A program made the translations under genes and the position numbers. Under the pieces are notes generated by a model that searched no databases, was not told where the DNA came from, and worked only from the letters and a program-made list of their open reading frames with translations. This document shows, piece by piece, positions 1-7,848 of a stretch of DNA of 32,107 nucleotides; positions within the stretch are counted from its first letter, which is position 1, and the number at the start of each line of letters is the position of its first letter. This DNA is from Candidatus Caldisaccharidevorator malaysiensis (GTDB lineage: Bacteria; Armatimonadota; Fervidibacteria; Fervidibacterales; Fervidibacteraceae), in NCBI GenBank assembly GCA_025057575.1, contig JANXBO010000030.1, positions 1 to 32,107 on the forward strand. The letters run 5' to 3'.

Positions 1-378
1 TGTGCCTTTCTCATTGAGGGTGCTCTTAAAACGCTTATTCCCGCCCAATGGGTCCAAAGATGGCTATCTCAAGAAGCAGGGGTTCGTGGAGTTCTTTTGG
101 GTGTGTTGGCAGGGGCGTTGACACCCGGCGGTCCCTACACCAGTTTCCCTATTGCCCTTATCTTAATCAAGGCAGGTGCTGGTGTCGGCACCATCGTCGC
201 CTACTTGACTGCCTGGTCCCTTCTGTCTTTTACCCGTTATCCAATGGAAATCGCTTTTGTCGGTTACCGTTTAGTTGTGTTGAGGTTTCTCCTAACCGCT
301 TGGGTTCCTCCTGTCATCGGTCTTCTTGCCCACTATGTCGCCACATCCTCAGCGCCATTGTCGCGCAGTAGTCTATAG
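1..378 (+). CDS. YraQ/UPF0718-type permease, 3' fragment
   Basis: The frame is open from base 1, so the gene begins outside the window and only the last 125 residues are visible. The protein has hydrophobic helices separated by the conserved-looking stretch LTPGGPYTSFPIALILIKAG and then a helix containing AWSLLSFTRYPMEIAF. This Gly-Pro-Tyr / Lys-Ala-Gly-Ala-Gly / Arg-Leu-Pro-Met-Glu-like pattern is what I associate with predicted permeases of the YraQ (UPF0718) group, inner-membrane proteins of mostly unknown substrate. It ends at TAG, 23 bp before a PII-like gene, so the two are probably co-transcribed. The substrate cannot be read from the fragment. The family call rests on pattern recall only. 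Confidence 0.6.
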   Translation, partial: CAFLIEGALKTLIPAQWVQRWLSQEAGVRGVLLGVLAGALTPGGPYTSFPIALILIKAGAGVGTIVAYLTAWSLLSFTRYPMEIAFVGYRLVVLRFLLTAWVPPVIGLLAHYVATSSAPLSRSSL

Positions 379-401
379 CACCCTTTAGGGGGTAAGAGAT
401 T

Positions 402-701
402 GTGAACGACCAAAAAGCCCTTCTGTTGATCATCTATGATCGGGCGGTGGAAATGGACTTAATGTCACGGCTGGAAGAACTGAACTTGGATGGCTACACC
501 CAGATTCGGGACGCTGAAGGAAAAGGTGGTCAGGGGCTCAAAAAAGGGGATCCGATTTTTCCTGGTCTCAACAACATTCTTCTGATCGCTCTTGAGGAAG
601 CCGATGTCCCCCACCTGGTTGCCATCCTCAGACAACTTCAGTCCGAATATGTCCTCAAGCCGGGGATCACGATCTTTCAGCTATCTGCCAAGATCCTTTA
701 G
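402..701 (+). CDS. PII-like small regulatory protein
   Basis: A 99-residue protein starting at GTG, with an AGGGGGT Shine-Dalgarno-like stretch about ten bases upstream. The pattern resembles the ferredoxin-like fold of PII/GlnB-like proteins: a hydrophobic first strand (ALLLIIYD), a helix, a flexible Gly/Lys-rich loop at about residues 38-52 in the place of the T-loop, another strand (NNILLIAL), a second helix and a C-terminal strand. It lacks the classical GlnB T-loop Tyr signature, so it is not a standard nitrogen regulator. It follows a membrane permease at 23 bp, the arrangement seen for PII-type proteins that gate transporters (GlnK-AmtB, SbtB-SbtA). That role is an inference here. It ends 10 bp before the convergent lipoprotein gene. 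Confidence 0.6.
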   Translation: MNDQKALLLIIYDRAVEMDLMSRLEELNLDGYTQIRDAEGKGGQGLKKGDPIFPGLNNILLIALEEADVPHLVAILRQLQSEYVLKPGITIFQLSAKIL

Positions 702-711
702 TCTGGCGATT

Positions 712-1146
712 CTAATTATTCAAAGCACCTTGGTTTATCCAGTCACGGATGAGAGCGATCTCACTGTCGGACAGGCTCCCACCCGGCGGCATTTTCACCC
801 CGACCGGTGGTCGGTCCTCTGCCAGTTTGCGGTAAAGAAGGCTGTTGGCAGCATTGCCCGGTATCACTCTGATGTAGTCCCTATTCTGGGTGCTGCGGAT
901 GTTAACCAACTGACCGTATGAGACATCGGCGGAAAGAATGAGTCCTGCCTGAGCATCCTCACTCCCGTGACACCGTGCAGCAGCACAACTGCGGTTGAAA
1001 ATGGGCTGAACATCTTGGCGAAAACTGACTTGCCTGGTTCCCTGAGTCGGTCCGGGGACAGGTCTTCCGCCTCCCCCACATCCCCCTATCATCAAGACGG
1101 CGCCGCCCGCAAACAATGCAGCGAAAAATCGCCCGATGGTTTTCAC
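712..1146 (-). CDS. haem-motif (c-type cytochrome-like) lipoprotein
   Basis: A 144-residue protein starting at GTG, with AGGGGGG about eight bases upstream on the minus strand. The N-terminus is a lipoprotein signal peptide ending in the lipobox LMIGGC, followed by a Gly-rich linker. Residue +2 is Gly rather than Asp, compatible with transfer to the outer membrane. The mature part has the phrase VSFRQDVQPIFNRSCAAARC followed by His, a Cys-X4-Cys-His motif, and later a Met-Pro-Pro-Gly segment that could supply the distal Met ligand. This matches small planctomycete-type or myxobacterial cytochrome-like lipoproteins, many of which have expanded CX4CH spacing. Whether haem is bound is unknown. 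It lies 86 bp downstream of the MoeB-like gene on the same strand. Confidence 0.65.
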   Translation of the reverse strand: MKTIGRFFAALFAGGAVLMIGGCGGGGRPVPGPTQGTRQVSFRQDVQPIFNRSCAAARCHGSEDAQAGLILSADVSYGQLVNIRSTQNRDYIRVIPGNAANSLLYRKLAEDRPPVGVKMPPGGSLSDSEIALIRDWINQGALNN

Positions 1147-1232
1147 CCGTTGCGCCCCCCTTCCTGTGCAAACGGTCAGTCGTCAATCTAAAAGTATTTA
1201 ATCACGAAAAGTGAGGCGACAGTTCCTCCACC

Positions 1233-2411
1233 TTAATACTGGGGCACCGAGGGATCCACTTCTCTTGACCAGGCGTTGAGTCCTCCCCTGAGGACCTTGA
1301 CTTTAGAAAACCCAAAGCGCCGGAGCAGTTCACCGGCGTGGCGGCTGCGGATGTCGTCTCGGCAGAAGGCGACGATCGTCTTCGCAGAATCCAGTTCGTG
1401 CACCCGGCTCGGTAAATCGTCCAGAGGGATATGGTGAAAGGGGGCGGGAAACTCGGATATTTCTAATTCCTCCGGTTCTCGGACATCCAACAGGATCAAC
1501 GACAGGTCTTCTTCAAGAAGTTTTTTTAGTTCCAATGGAGTGACCAACAGCTCGTCAGAAACAGCCGGCTGTCGGCGTCCGATGCCGCAAAACTCTTCAT
1601 AGTCTATCAATTCTCGGATCGTTGGCTGATCGCCACAGACGGGGCAGTCGGCGTTGCGCCGGATCCGGACCGTCCTTATGTCCATACTCAGGGTATCCAT
1701 AAGAAGGAGGCGACCGATGAGGGGTTGACCGATCCCGACAATCAACTTAATCGCTTCGGCTGCCTGAAAGGCGCCGATGATCCCAGGGAGGACTCCCAAC
1801 ACTCCCCCCTCAGCGCAGGACGGGACGGCATCGGGAGGCGGCGGTGAAGGGAAAAGGCAACGATAGCAGGGACCCCGGTCAAAGCCGTTGAAGGGGCAAG
1901 AGAGAAAGACGGAAACCTGCCCCTCAAACCGAAAGATGCTTCCATACACATAGGGCTTTCCCAGCAGAACAGCAGCATCGTTGGTTAGGTAGCGGGTGGG
2001 GAAGTTATCGGTCCCATCTATGATCACATCGTATTCAGACATAATAGCAAGGGCATTTTCCGAACTGAGTCGGACTGGGTAGGTCTCCACTTCCACATCG
2101 GGGTTCAAATCCTGAATTCTTTCCTGGGCGGCTTCCACTTTGGGGACGCCAACTACGGATTCGCCATAAAGAATCTGTCTTTGAAGATTAGTCCGGTCCA
2201 CCAGGTCAAAATCCACCAAGCCCAGTTTCCCGATGCCCGCTGCAGCCAGGTAAAGAGAGATGGGGCAACCCAGTCCCCCCATCCCAACGATCAGGACGCT
2301 CGCTGCCCTTAGTTTCTTCTGCCCTGCCATCCCCACTTGGGGCAGGATTAAGTGGCGAGAATATCGGAGAATCTGCTCCTTCGTCAAGCGCACGGAATCG
2401 GCACGACTCAT
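1233..2411 (-). CDS. moeZ: MoeB/ThiF-type adenylyltransferase with rhodanese domain
   Basis: A 392-residue E1-like enzyme that adenylates the C-terminal Gly-Gly of a ThiS/MoaD-type sulfur carrier and then transfers sulfur to it. Visible features are the nucleotide loop GMGGLG (residues 43-48), the substrate loop DGTDNFPTRY, two zinc pairs (CYRC at 182-185 and CPVC at 256-259), the conserved Cys in PSCAEGGVLG (residue 199), and a C-terminal rhodanese domain with active-site Cys350 in CRDDIRS. The usual rhodanese loop is CRxGxRS, so Asp replaces Gly. The frame is open to 2498, but GGAGGG sits six bases before the ATG at 2411, so I use that start. An adjacent ATG at 2414 would have too short a spacing. 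No sulfur-carrier gene is adjacent, so thiamine, molybdopterin and cysteine routes cannot be told apart. Confidence 0.85.
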   Translation of the reverse strand: MSRADSVRLTKEQILRYSRHLILPQVGMAGQKKLRAASVLIVGMGGLGCPISLYLAAAGIGKLGLVDFDLVDRTNLQRQILYGESVVGVPKVEAAQERIQDLNPDVEVETYPVRLSSENALAIMSEYDVIIDGTDNFPTRYLTNDAAVLLGKPYVYGSIFRFEGQVSVFLSCPFNGFDRGPCYRCLFPSPPPPDAVPSCAEGGVLGVLPGIIGAFQAAEAIKLIVGIGQPLIGRLLLMDTLSMDIRTVRIRRNADCPVCGDQPTIRELIDYEEFCGIGRRQPAVSDELLVTPLELKKLLEEDLSLILLDVREPEELEISEFPAPFHHIPLDDLPSRVHELDSAKTIVAFCRDDIRSRHAGELLRRFGFSKVKVLRGGLNAWSREVDPSVPQY

Positions 2412-2469
2412 CATTCGCCCTCCAAAGTCTATTCCGATTATTTCAATCTCTATAGTTTGCCATAAGCCA

Positions 2470-2485
2470 TCATCGTCAACGATGA
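2470..2485. promoter_or_regulatory. perfect inverted repeat between divergent moeZ and comM
   Basis: TCATCGT-CA-ACGATGA is a perfect 7-bp inverted repeat with a two-base centre. It lies in the 117-bp region between the divergent starts at 2411 and 2529, and two outer G:C pairs extend it past one mismatch. A TTGCCA hexamer at 2457-2462 is a possible -35 box for comM, which would place the repeat over the spacer and -10 region. This fits a dimeric operator, but chance is not excluded and no regulator is identified. Confidence 0.35.
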
Positions 2486-2528
2486 GGGTGTCCCACACGG
2501 TATGACAGAATTTTTTTGGGGGTTTTCA

Positions 2529-4058
2529 ATGCTTGCAGTTTTGGAAAGCGGGGCTGTTTGGGGTCTGGACCCCTACTTGGTGCGAGTGGAGGTAGACCTA
2601 TCGCCGGGGGCTCCGTCTTTCCAAATTGTTGGTCTCCCCGATAAGGCAGTTCAAGAAAGCGCCCAAAGGGTCCGCGCGGCGATTCGGAACTGTGGCTACG
2701 AGTTCCCGCCAAAGAGGATCACAGTCAACTTATCTCCTGCCGATGTCCGCAAAGAAGGTCCCGCCTTTGACCTTCCCATCGCACTGGGGATCTTGCTGGC
2801 GACGGGACAGATGCCCTCTCTCCCAGAGGGCACTTTGTCACTGGGTGAACTGTCGTTGGATGGCACTGTCCAGCCTGTCACAGGTGTGCTCGGAATTGCT
2901 CTTGAAGCAAAGGGTCAGAAAAGGGACCGGTTGATCGTTCCTGCCGACAATAGCCGAGAAGCCTCCGTCGTTGATGGGCTAAAAGTCTTTCCGGTGAGGT
3001 CCCTTCCCCAGGCGGTCCAAGCAGCCATCGGTGAACTGGAGCCTTTAGAACCGACGGCTGTCTCTATTGAAGACGCTGTCTATGACGTGGACTTTTCGGA
3101 GGTAAAGGGGCAGGAGAGTGCCAAAAGAGCCTTGGAAGTCGCTGCTGCCGGAGGGCATTCGGTCTTGATGATCGGACCGCCCGGAGCGGGCAAGACGATG
3201 CTGGCGAAACGGCTGCCAACGATATTGCCCCCGTTGACTCTTGAGGAAGCGCTGGAGGTCACAAAAATTTACAGTGTCGCCGGCAAGTTGCCGAAAGGCG
3301 TCGGCTTGATGCTCCAACGACCTTTTCGGGCACCGCACCATTCCGTTTCCGCTGCCGGGTTGATCGGAGGTGGTTCCGTCCCCAAGCCAGGGGAAATCTC
3401 TCTTGCTCATCACGGCGTCCTTTTCTTGGATGAATTGCCGGAATTTCATCGGGATGTTTTGGAGGCTCTCCGCCAGCCCCTGGAGGAAGGAACGGTGACT
3501 GTTGCCCGAGCGACGCACACGGTTACCTTCCCCGCCCGCTTCCTTCCTGTGGCAGCGATGAACCCCTGTCCTTGCGGCTTCGCGGGCGACCCTTCCCGAA
3601 GGTGCACCTGCTCCGCCTTTCAGGTCCGATCTTATCGCCGGAAACTTTCCGGTCCCCTTCTAGATCGTTTTGACATTCATTTGGAAGTTCCTCGTCTGAC
3701 AGCAGAGGAGATACTGGAACCAGGATCAGGAGAACCGTCGCAAAGCATTCGGGAACGGGTCCTGCGGGCGCGCCAGTTTCAGGAAGAACGGTTTAAGCGA
3801 CTGGGTTTGCCGTTTCGCTGCAATGTGGAGATTCCACCAAGACTGATTCGCTCGGTTTGCGTGCTAGCAGAAGATGCAAAGACAATCCTTAAAAGTGCTA
3901 TCCAAACATTAGGGCTGTCCGCAAGAGCCCACGATCGGATCGTCAAGGTTGCCCGCACGATCGCGGACCTGGAAGGGTCGGAAACGATTCAGGCTCGTCA
4001 CATCGCTGAGGCAGTTTCCTACCGAAGTCTGGACCGAGGAGGATGGGAGACGGCATAA
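2529..4058 (+). CDS. comM: ComM/YifB-family Mg-chelatase-like AAA+ ATPase
   Basis: A 509-residue ATPase. ComM is a hexameric helicase that drives branch migration of incoming DNA during natural transformation; the family is also annotated YifB. It has an N-terminal LonC-like ChlI domain (VGLPDKAVQESAQRVRAAI, then SPADVRKEGPAFDLPIALG), Walker A GPPGAGKT at residues 216-223, Walker B VLFLDE at 297-302, and four zinc-type cysteines at 347, 349, 359 and 361 in NPCPCGF...RRCTCS. The C-terminal Mg_chelatase_C region includes GLSARAHDRIVKVARTIADL. Length is normal for the family. The frame is open from 2502, but the ATG at 2529 has GGGGGT at the right distance and begins with the typical MLAVLESGAVWGLD-like strand, so I prefer it. 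Confidence 0.92.
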   Translation: MLAVLESGAVWGLDPYLVRVEVDLSPGAPSFQIVGLPDKAVQESAQRVRAAIRNCGYEFPPKRITVNLSPADVRKEGPAFDLPIALGILLATGQMPSLPEGTLSLGELSLDGTVQPVTGVLGIALEAKGQKRDRLIVPADNSREASVVDGLKVFPVRSLPQAVQAAIGELEPLEPTAVSIEDAVYDVDFSEVKGQESAKRALEVAAAGGHSVLMIGPPGAGKTMLAKRLPTILPPLTLEEALEVTKIYSVAGKLPKGVGLMLQRPFRAPHHSVSAAGLIGGGSVPKPGEISLAHHGVLFLDELPEFHRDVLEALRQPLEEGTVTVARATHTVTFPARFLPVAAMNPCPCGFAGDPSRRCTCSAFQVRSYRRKLSGPLLDRFDIHLEVPRLTAEEILEPGSGEPSQSIRERVLRARQFQEERFKRLGLPFRCNVEIPPRLIRSVCVLAEDAKTILKSAIQTLGLSARAHDRIVKVARTIADLEGSETIQARHIAEAVSYRSLDRGGWETA

Positions 4059-4145
4059 AGGCAGGCTCTTTATTTTAGACCTACCAGTTGGTCCCTTTGG
4101 GCAGAATTCGGAGGACGAAAGTTCAAACATTTTCAAAAACCGTTC

Positions 4146-4174
4146 CTGACAATGGGGTTCCAAACTGCTAACCT
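4146..4174 (+). promoter_or_regulatory. weak candidate promoter of the propeller-LapA-dprA operon
   Basis: CTGACA (4146-4151), 17 bp, TAACCT (4169-4174), in the 192-bp gap between comM and the PQQ-type gene. The -35 box matches the sigma-70 consensus at five of six positions. The -10 box matches only at the three most conserved positions. It is about 75 bp before the start codon. Low confidence. Confidence 0.25.
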
Positions 4175-4250
4175 GTGAAAAAAGGAGATTGGTGACGGGC
4201 TCTAAGCAATTGCTCTATCCTTTTTGCGAGGACAAGGAGGGAAGCAAAAA

Positions 4251-6011
4251 ATGAGACAGCGCCGGGTGGGTGTGCTGATAGCAGTTGCGGTCGGAATCGT
4301 TACGGCGCTGGTCGTCGGGCAGCAGGCAACGATTACCTGGAAAGCGCCAAGGGGCTATCCGGTTAACGACGGATTCGGTCCCGTTTCCCTTCAGCCGCCT
4401 TTGGGATCGTTTTGGTATTTTTTGCCGATGAGACCTGCCCGCAACCACCGAGATGGGGTGACCCACGATGGTCAATCGGTCTATTGGACGGGGATCAACA
4501 CGGTCACCTGCTTGGACATTGTCACTGGCGCTATCAAGTGGGAAAAGGACAATTTGCCTTATTCCATTCTGACAGCAGCAGCCATTGGTGATGGGTTCGT
4601 CTATGTGGGGACTGGGCAGGGCGATGTTTTGTCACTCTCTACAGCCGACGGCTCCTTCGGCACCAGCCTCTCTTGTGGTCGGGTTAATGTCAACAGCGTC
4701 GGGGTTTACAAAGGCGTGTTGTTCGCTGCCACTTCGGACGGGACCCTGCACTACACGCCCGTCGGTGCTGGTGCCATCAGTCCGGGGTCCGTCACGTTCG
4801 GATATGGATCGGTGACTAACTTCGCTTTCTGGGATTGGAATGGTGCCATCCGCCTTTGCTTGGGCACCACCTCACAGCGGCTTTTCTTCTTTGAGGTTTC
4901 TGGAGAAGGGGAAAAGGCGAAGGTTCGCTTATACGCTCGCCCGCTGTTGCCGGCTGGGGGCAACATCACGGACCCCGTTTACGATCCCAGTCAGAATGCC
5001 GTCTTTGTCGGTGTGGGCGAATTCGTGGTCCGCGTGAACGCCCAGTTCGGGACCCTGGGCTTTCGGACCCGCCTTCGGGGAACGATTCGGGGCGCTCCCG
5101 CTCTCTCTCCTGACGGCAACCTTTATGTGGGAACGGATGCCGGCATTGTCTATGCCTTGCGGTCACGGGACCTGAGCATTTTGTGGCGGACCGAGTTGGG
5201 GTCGCCCGTGTCCGCCCCCGTGTTGGCAACTCCTGACTTTGTTTGGGTCGCCAGTTTTCAGGGTCTCCTTTACGCTTTGGAAGCCAAGACGGGAAGGGTC
5301 CGTTGGCGATACCGACTGGCGGATCGGGATGTGAATTTGAGAAATGTGTCCATCCTGGGACCGTTAGCTGCAGCTCCGTTCGGGCTAATGGTCTGCGACG
5401 CTGCCGGTAGGATCTATGCAATGGCGCCCGTCCAACTGGTGAGGGACACGACTCCCCCCCTTTTCAGGGATCCCTTCCTCCTCCTTCTCAGCGCCAGCCG
5501 CCAGCAGGTTGGTTACTCCATCCCTGACGATGCCAGTTTTGAGGAAGTTCCGGCTATCCCGGGGAGGGCACCCATTCATCTGAGAGTCCTCGTTTACGAC
5601 CCCGGTTCGGGCGTGGATGAGAGAACAGTGCAGGCATTTCTTTTAGAATCGCGGACCAATAGACAGGTGGATGTGACTTCCGAGTTTGACCCGGCGCGGG
5701 GTCAGATTTTGGTTAATGTCCATACGATCTTCCGGCGGGAGGCGAGAGCGGGGGAGCGACCGGCTCGGATCGCAACCATACCACCGCTGGCGGATGGGGA
5801 GTATGTCGTGGTGGTTCGGGCAAGTGATTATGCAGGAAATGTGGGCGAAGCCCGATATGGCATCCGAGTAGACAATAGTTTACCGCCTCCGGAACTGCCG
5901 ACGGCTCAAGCAGGGTTAGGGATGCCCGGTGCCCCCGGAATGCCGGGCGGGCAAGTGCCGGGTGCACCAGGAGGCGGACCGGCAAGAGGAAGGGGCGAAG
6001 GGGAATACTAA
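4251..6011 (+). CDS. secreted PQQ/quinoprotein-type beta-propeller protein
   Basis: A 586-residue protein with AAGGAGGG ten bases before the ATG; an upstream in-frame TTG at 4224 lacks such a site. Residues 1-25 form a signal peptide or anchor (VGVLIAVAVGIVTALVVG). Residues about 65-395 hold PQQ-like blades with recurring endings such as LYVGTDAGIVYALRSRD and LLYALEAKTGRVRWRYRL, the classical Ala-Leu-x-Ala-x-Thr-Gly-x-x-x-Trp pattern. Residues about 400-540 look like an Ig-like domain (VVRASDYAGNVGEARYGIRV), and the tail is Pro/Gly-rich with MPGAPGMPGG-type repeats. No catalytic dehydrogenase residues are recognised, so this is probably a binding or scaffold propeller outside the cytoplasmic membrane. 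It is followed after 16 bp by the LapA-like gene and then dprA. Confidence 0.75.
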   Translation: MRQRRVGVLIAVAVGIVTALVVGQQATITWKAPRGYPVNDGFGPVSLQPPLGSFWYFLPMRPARNHRDGVTHDGQSVYWTGINTVTCLDIVTGAIKWEKDNLPYSILTAAAIGDGFVYVGTGQGDVLSLSTADGSFGTSLSCGRVNVNSVGVYKGVLFAATSDGTLHYTPVGAGAISPGSVTFGYGSVTNFAFWDWNGAIRLCLGTTSQRLFFFEVSGEGEKAKVRLYARPLLPAGGNITDPVYDPSQNAVFVGVGEFVVRVNAQFGTLGFRTRLRGTIRGAPALSPDGNLYVGTDAGIVYALRSRDLSILWRTELGSPVSAPVLATPDFVWVASFQGLLYALEAKTGRVRWRYRLADRDVNLRNVSILGPLAAAPFGLMVCDAAGRIYAMAPVQLVRDTTPPLFRDPFLLLLSASRQQVGYSIPDDASFEEVPAIPGRAPIHLRVLVYDPGSGVDERTVQAFLLESRTNRQVDVTSEFDPARGQILVNVHTIFRREARAGERPARIATIPPLADGEYVVVVRASDYAGNVGEARYGIRVDNSLPPPELPTAQAGLGMPGAPGMPGGQVPGAPGGGPARGRGEGEY

Positions 6012-6027
6012 GGGATCGGTGGCGGCA

Positions 6028-6564
6028 ATGAGGGCTTGGTTATCGGCTATCCTACTTCTTCTCTTGTTTGTCTACATTGGTTATTTCGTTTGGATTAACA
6101 ATGTTGCTGGTTTCTATGATCCCGCCTCAAAAATGGTGATCATCCATTTTTGGAGAGGCATCACCGTTTTCTCTTCTCTCGGCTTTGACCAGTGGAGAGA
6201 TATGGGCATTGCCCTTCGTCCTGCGGAACTGATCCTCTTTTCGGCTGCCATCGCCTGTTTCATCGGTTTCGTCTGGGGATGGTCTGCCGCCCGGAAAAGG
6301 GTAGGGGAGCAGTCCCGAGCCCTCGCAGAAACTAAGAAGCAATTGGAAGCCGAGAGGCAAAAAGTGTCGTCGTTGGAACAACAATTGATCCAAGTCTACC
6401 AACTCCACGAGAACCGCTTAGCCGATCTGGCAGACAAGATCCTTGCCGTTACCAAAGCCGCCCTTCCTTCAGGCGAAGTTCACATAGAAACTCTTCCCCT
6501 TCCAAGCGGCACCAGCCCACCGGGGGAAGGAACGGGTCCGGAAAAAGCAACTCCAGCATCCTAA
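6028..6564 (+). CDS. LapA-like two-helix membrane protein with coiled coil
   Basis: A 178-residue protein with two predicted membrane helices (about residues 4-23 and 64-85). A basic turn and a charged coiled coil of about 40 residues follow (about 88-125, including LAETKKQLEAERQKVSSLEQ), then a Pro/Gly-rich tail. The layout of two helices with a segment between and a cytoplasmic coiled coil after the second is that of LapA-domain (DUF1049) proteins, which in E. coli act with LapB at the inner membrane in envelope control. Sequence identity is too weak for more than the architecture. The start is ATG at 6028 or GTG at 6019; AAGGGA lies just upstream of both. It is 16 bp after the propeller gene and 12 bp before dprA, so translation is probably coupled. 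Confidence 0.6.
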   Translation: MRAWLSAILLLLLFVYIGYFVWINNVAGFYDPASKMVIIHFWRGITVFSSLGFDQWRDMGIALRPAELILFSAAIACFIGFVWGWSAARKRVGEQSRALAETKKQLEAERQKVSSLEQQLIQVYQLHENRLADLADKILAVTKAALPSGEVHIETLPLPSGTSPPGEGTGPEKATPAS

Positions 6565-6576
6565 GAGGGACGGGCT

Positions 6577-7731
6577 GTGAAGCCTGAGGAAGCCCTCCTC
6601 TGGTATCGCCTCAGCCGAACCGGTCTGTCGCCGGAACGACTCCGCATCCTCTTGGAACTGCTGGGTGGTCCCGAAGAGATTTTCGGCGCTTCCGATTCCA
6701 CCCTTTTGAGGGTTCGGGGCATTAGTGAACTGCACCTGACCAAAATTCGCCAAGCTCAAAGGGATGTCCAGGCAGAAAGAGATTGGGCAAAAGCCCAGGC
6801 GATGGGCGCTTGGCTCTTAACGATCCGGGACGAACGGTATCCTCCCCTCCTCAGGCGGCTTTCGGACGCCCCAGTGGTGCTGAATGTCCTAGGGACTATT
6901 GAGGACGGTGACGAGTGGGCGGTCGCCTTAGTCGGGACCAGAAAACCGAAACCTTACGGTGCCCGGGCTGCCTACCAAATTGCCTATGAACTGGCTCAAG
7001 CCGGGATAACGGTCGTCAGCGGCTTAGCAGAGGGTATAGACGGTGCTGCCCACAGGGGTGCTTTAGAAGCAGGGGGCAGAACCATCGCTGTCTTGGGAAG
7101 CGGTCTGGATATCGTCTATCCCCGATCCCATCGGGAGTTAGCCCGCAAGATCACAGAAAGTGGCGCCGTGATCACCGAATTCCCCTTCGGAGCGGCTCCC
7201 AAGCCTTGGCACTTTCCCCTTCGGAACCGGATCATCAGCGGGATGAGTCTGGCGACGATCGTCGGAGAAGCACCCGAAGGCAGTGGTGCCTTGATTACCG
7301 CCGACTGGGCAAATGAGCAGGGCAGGGAAGTTTATTGCGTTACAGGTCCCTATGACGATCCCTCCTATCAGGGGAATCTCCGTCTCATCCGAGAAGGGGC
7401 TCATCCGTTCACTAGTGTCACTGACCTTTTGCAGGACCTTTCCATCCCGCCTACCCTTGCCCGCCAGCAACGGCGGGATCGTGCGGCACCCCAACCTGCC
7501 CCCATTTCCGTGAGGAGGACGGCGGCAGTCCCCAAACCGGTCCCAGAACTGTCTGCGTCCGAAAAAAGGCTTTGGGACGCCATCGGTCACGAGTGGAAGC
7601 ACGCTGACGATCTGGTTCGGGAAACCAACCTAACCGTTGGAGAAACTCTTTCGGCGCTGACCACCTTGGAAATGAAAGGGCTGGTGGAAAGAGGGAGGGG
7701 CAATCTCTTCCGAAGAGCCAGCAATTGGTAG
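6577..7731 (+). CDS. dprA: DNA-processing protein DprA
   Basis: A 384-residue protein with a GTG start and GAGGGA eight bases upstream. DprA binds incoming single-stranded DNA in the cytoplasm during natural transformation and loads RecA. The N-terminal 60 residues are a helical SAM/HhH-like region. The Rossmann-fold core carries the family signatures VGTRKPKPYG (from residue 119), SGLAEGIDGAAHRGALEAGG (148-167), FPLRNRIISG (213-222) and GSGALITA (235-242). A Pro-rich linker (about 300-325) leads to a C-terminal winged-helix domain (about 328-384). Full length. It is the last gene of the propeller-LapA-dprA set. The association of dprA with comM/yifB-type genes is common, but here two envelope genes intervene. 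Confidence 0.95.
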   Translation: MKPEEALLWYRLSRTGLSPERLRILLELLGGPEEIFGASDSTLLRVRGISELHLTKIRQAQRDVQAERDWAKAQAMGAWLLTIRDERYPPLLRRLSDAPVVLNVLGTIEDGDEWAVALVGTRKPKPYGARAAYQIAYELAQAGITVVSGLAEGIDGAAHRGALEAGGRTIAVLGSGLDIVYPRSHRELARKITESGAVITEFPFGAAPKPWHFPLRNRIISGMSLATIVGEAPEGSGALITADWANEQGREVYCVTGPYDDPSYQGNLRLIREGAHPFTSVTDLLQDLSIPPTLARQQRRDRAAPQPAPISVRRTAAVPKPVPELSASEKRLWDAIGHEWKHADDLVRETNLTVGETLSALTTLEMKGLVERGRGNLFRRASNW

Positions 7732-7768
7732 CGGTTTCACGACAAGAGAAAAGGCGAAATAGGATCCC

Positions 7769-7826
7769 CACTAACACCTTAGTGCTCTTCTTTGAGTGGT
7801 AGTGGCAATATTTGTCTACCATTGCC
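7769..7826 (+). promoter_or_regulatory. possible folded leader/attenuator before trpG/pabA
   Basis: The 117-base gap contains a perfect hairpin CACTAA-CACC-TTAGTG (7769-7784) followed by a pyrimidine-rich CTCTTCTTT, and a second hairpin GGCAAT-11 nt-ATTGCC (7804-7826). CCACTA (7768-7773) can instead pair with TAGTGG (7800-7805), which shares two bases with the second hairpin, so the pairings exclude each other. A mini-frame GTG CTC TTC TTT GAG TGG TAG (7782-7802) would encode a six-residue peptide ending in Trp. It has no convincing ribosome binding site. The stems are only six base pairs, so this is suggestive only. The first hairpin could simply be a weak dprA terminator. Confidence 0.3.
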
Positions 7827-7848
7827 TAAGAAAAGAGGGAACGAACCG

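Noticed and set aside
2412-2498. Upstream extension of the moeZ frame on the minus strand
   Set aside because: The frame is open, but GGAGGG directly before 2411 gives a clear start, and the extra 29 residues do not resemble the family N-terminus and cover the inverted repeat.
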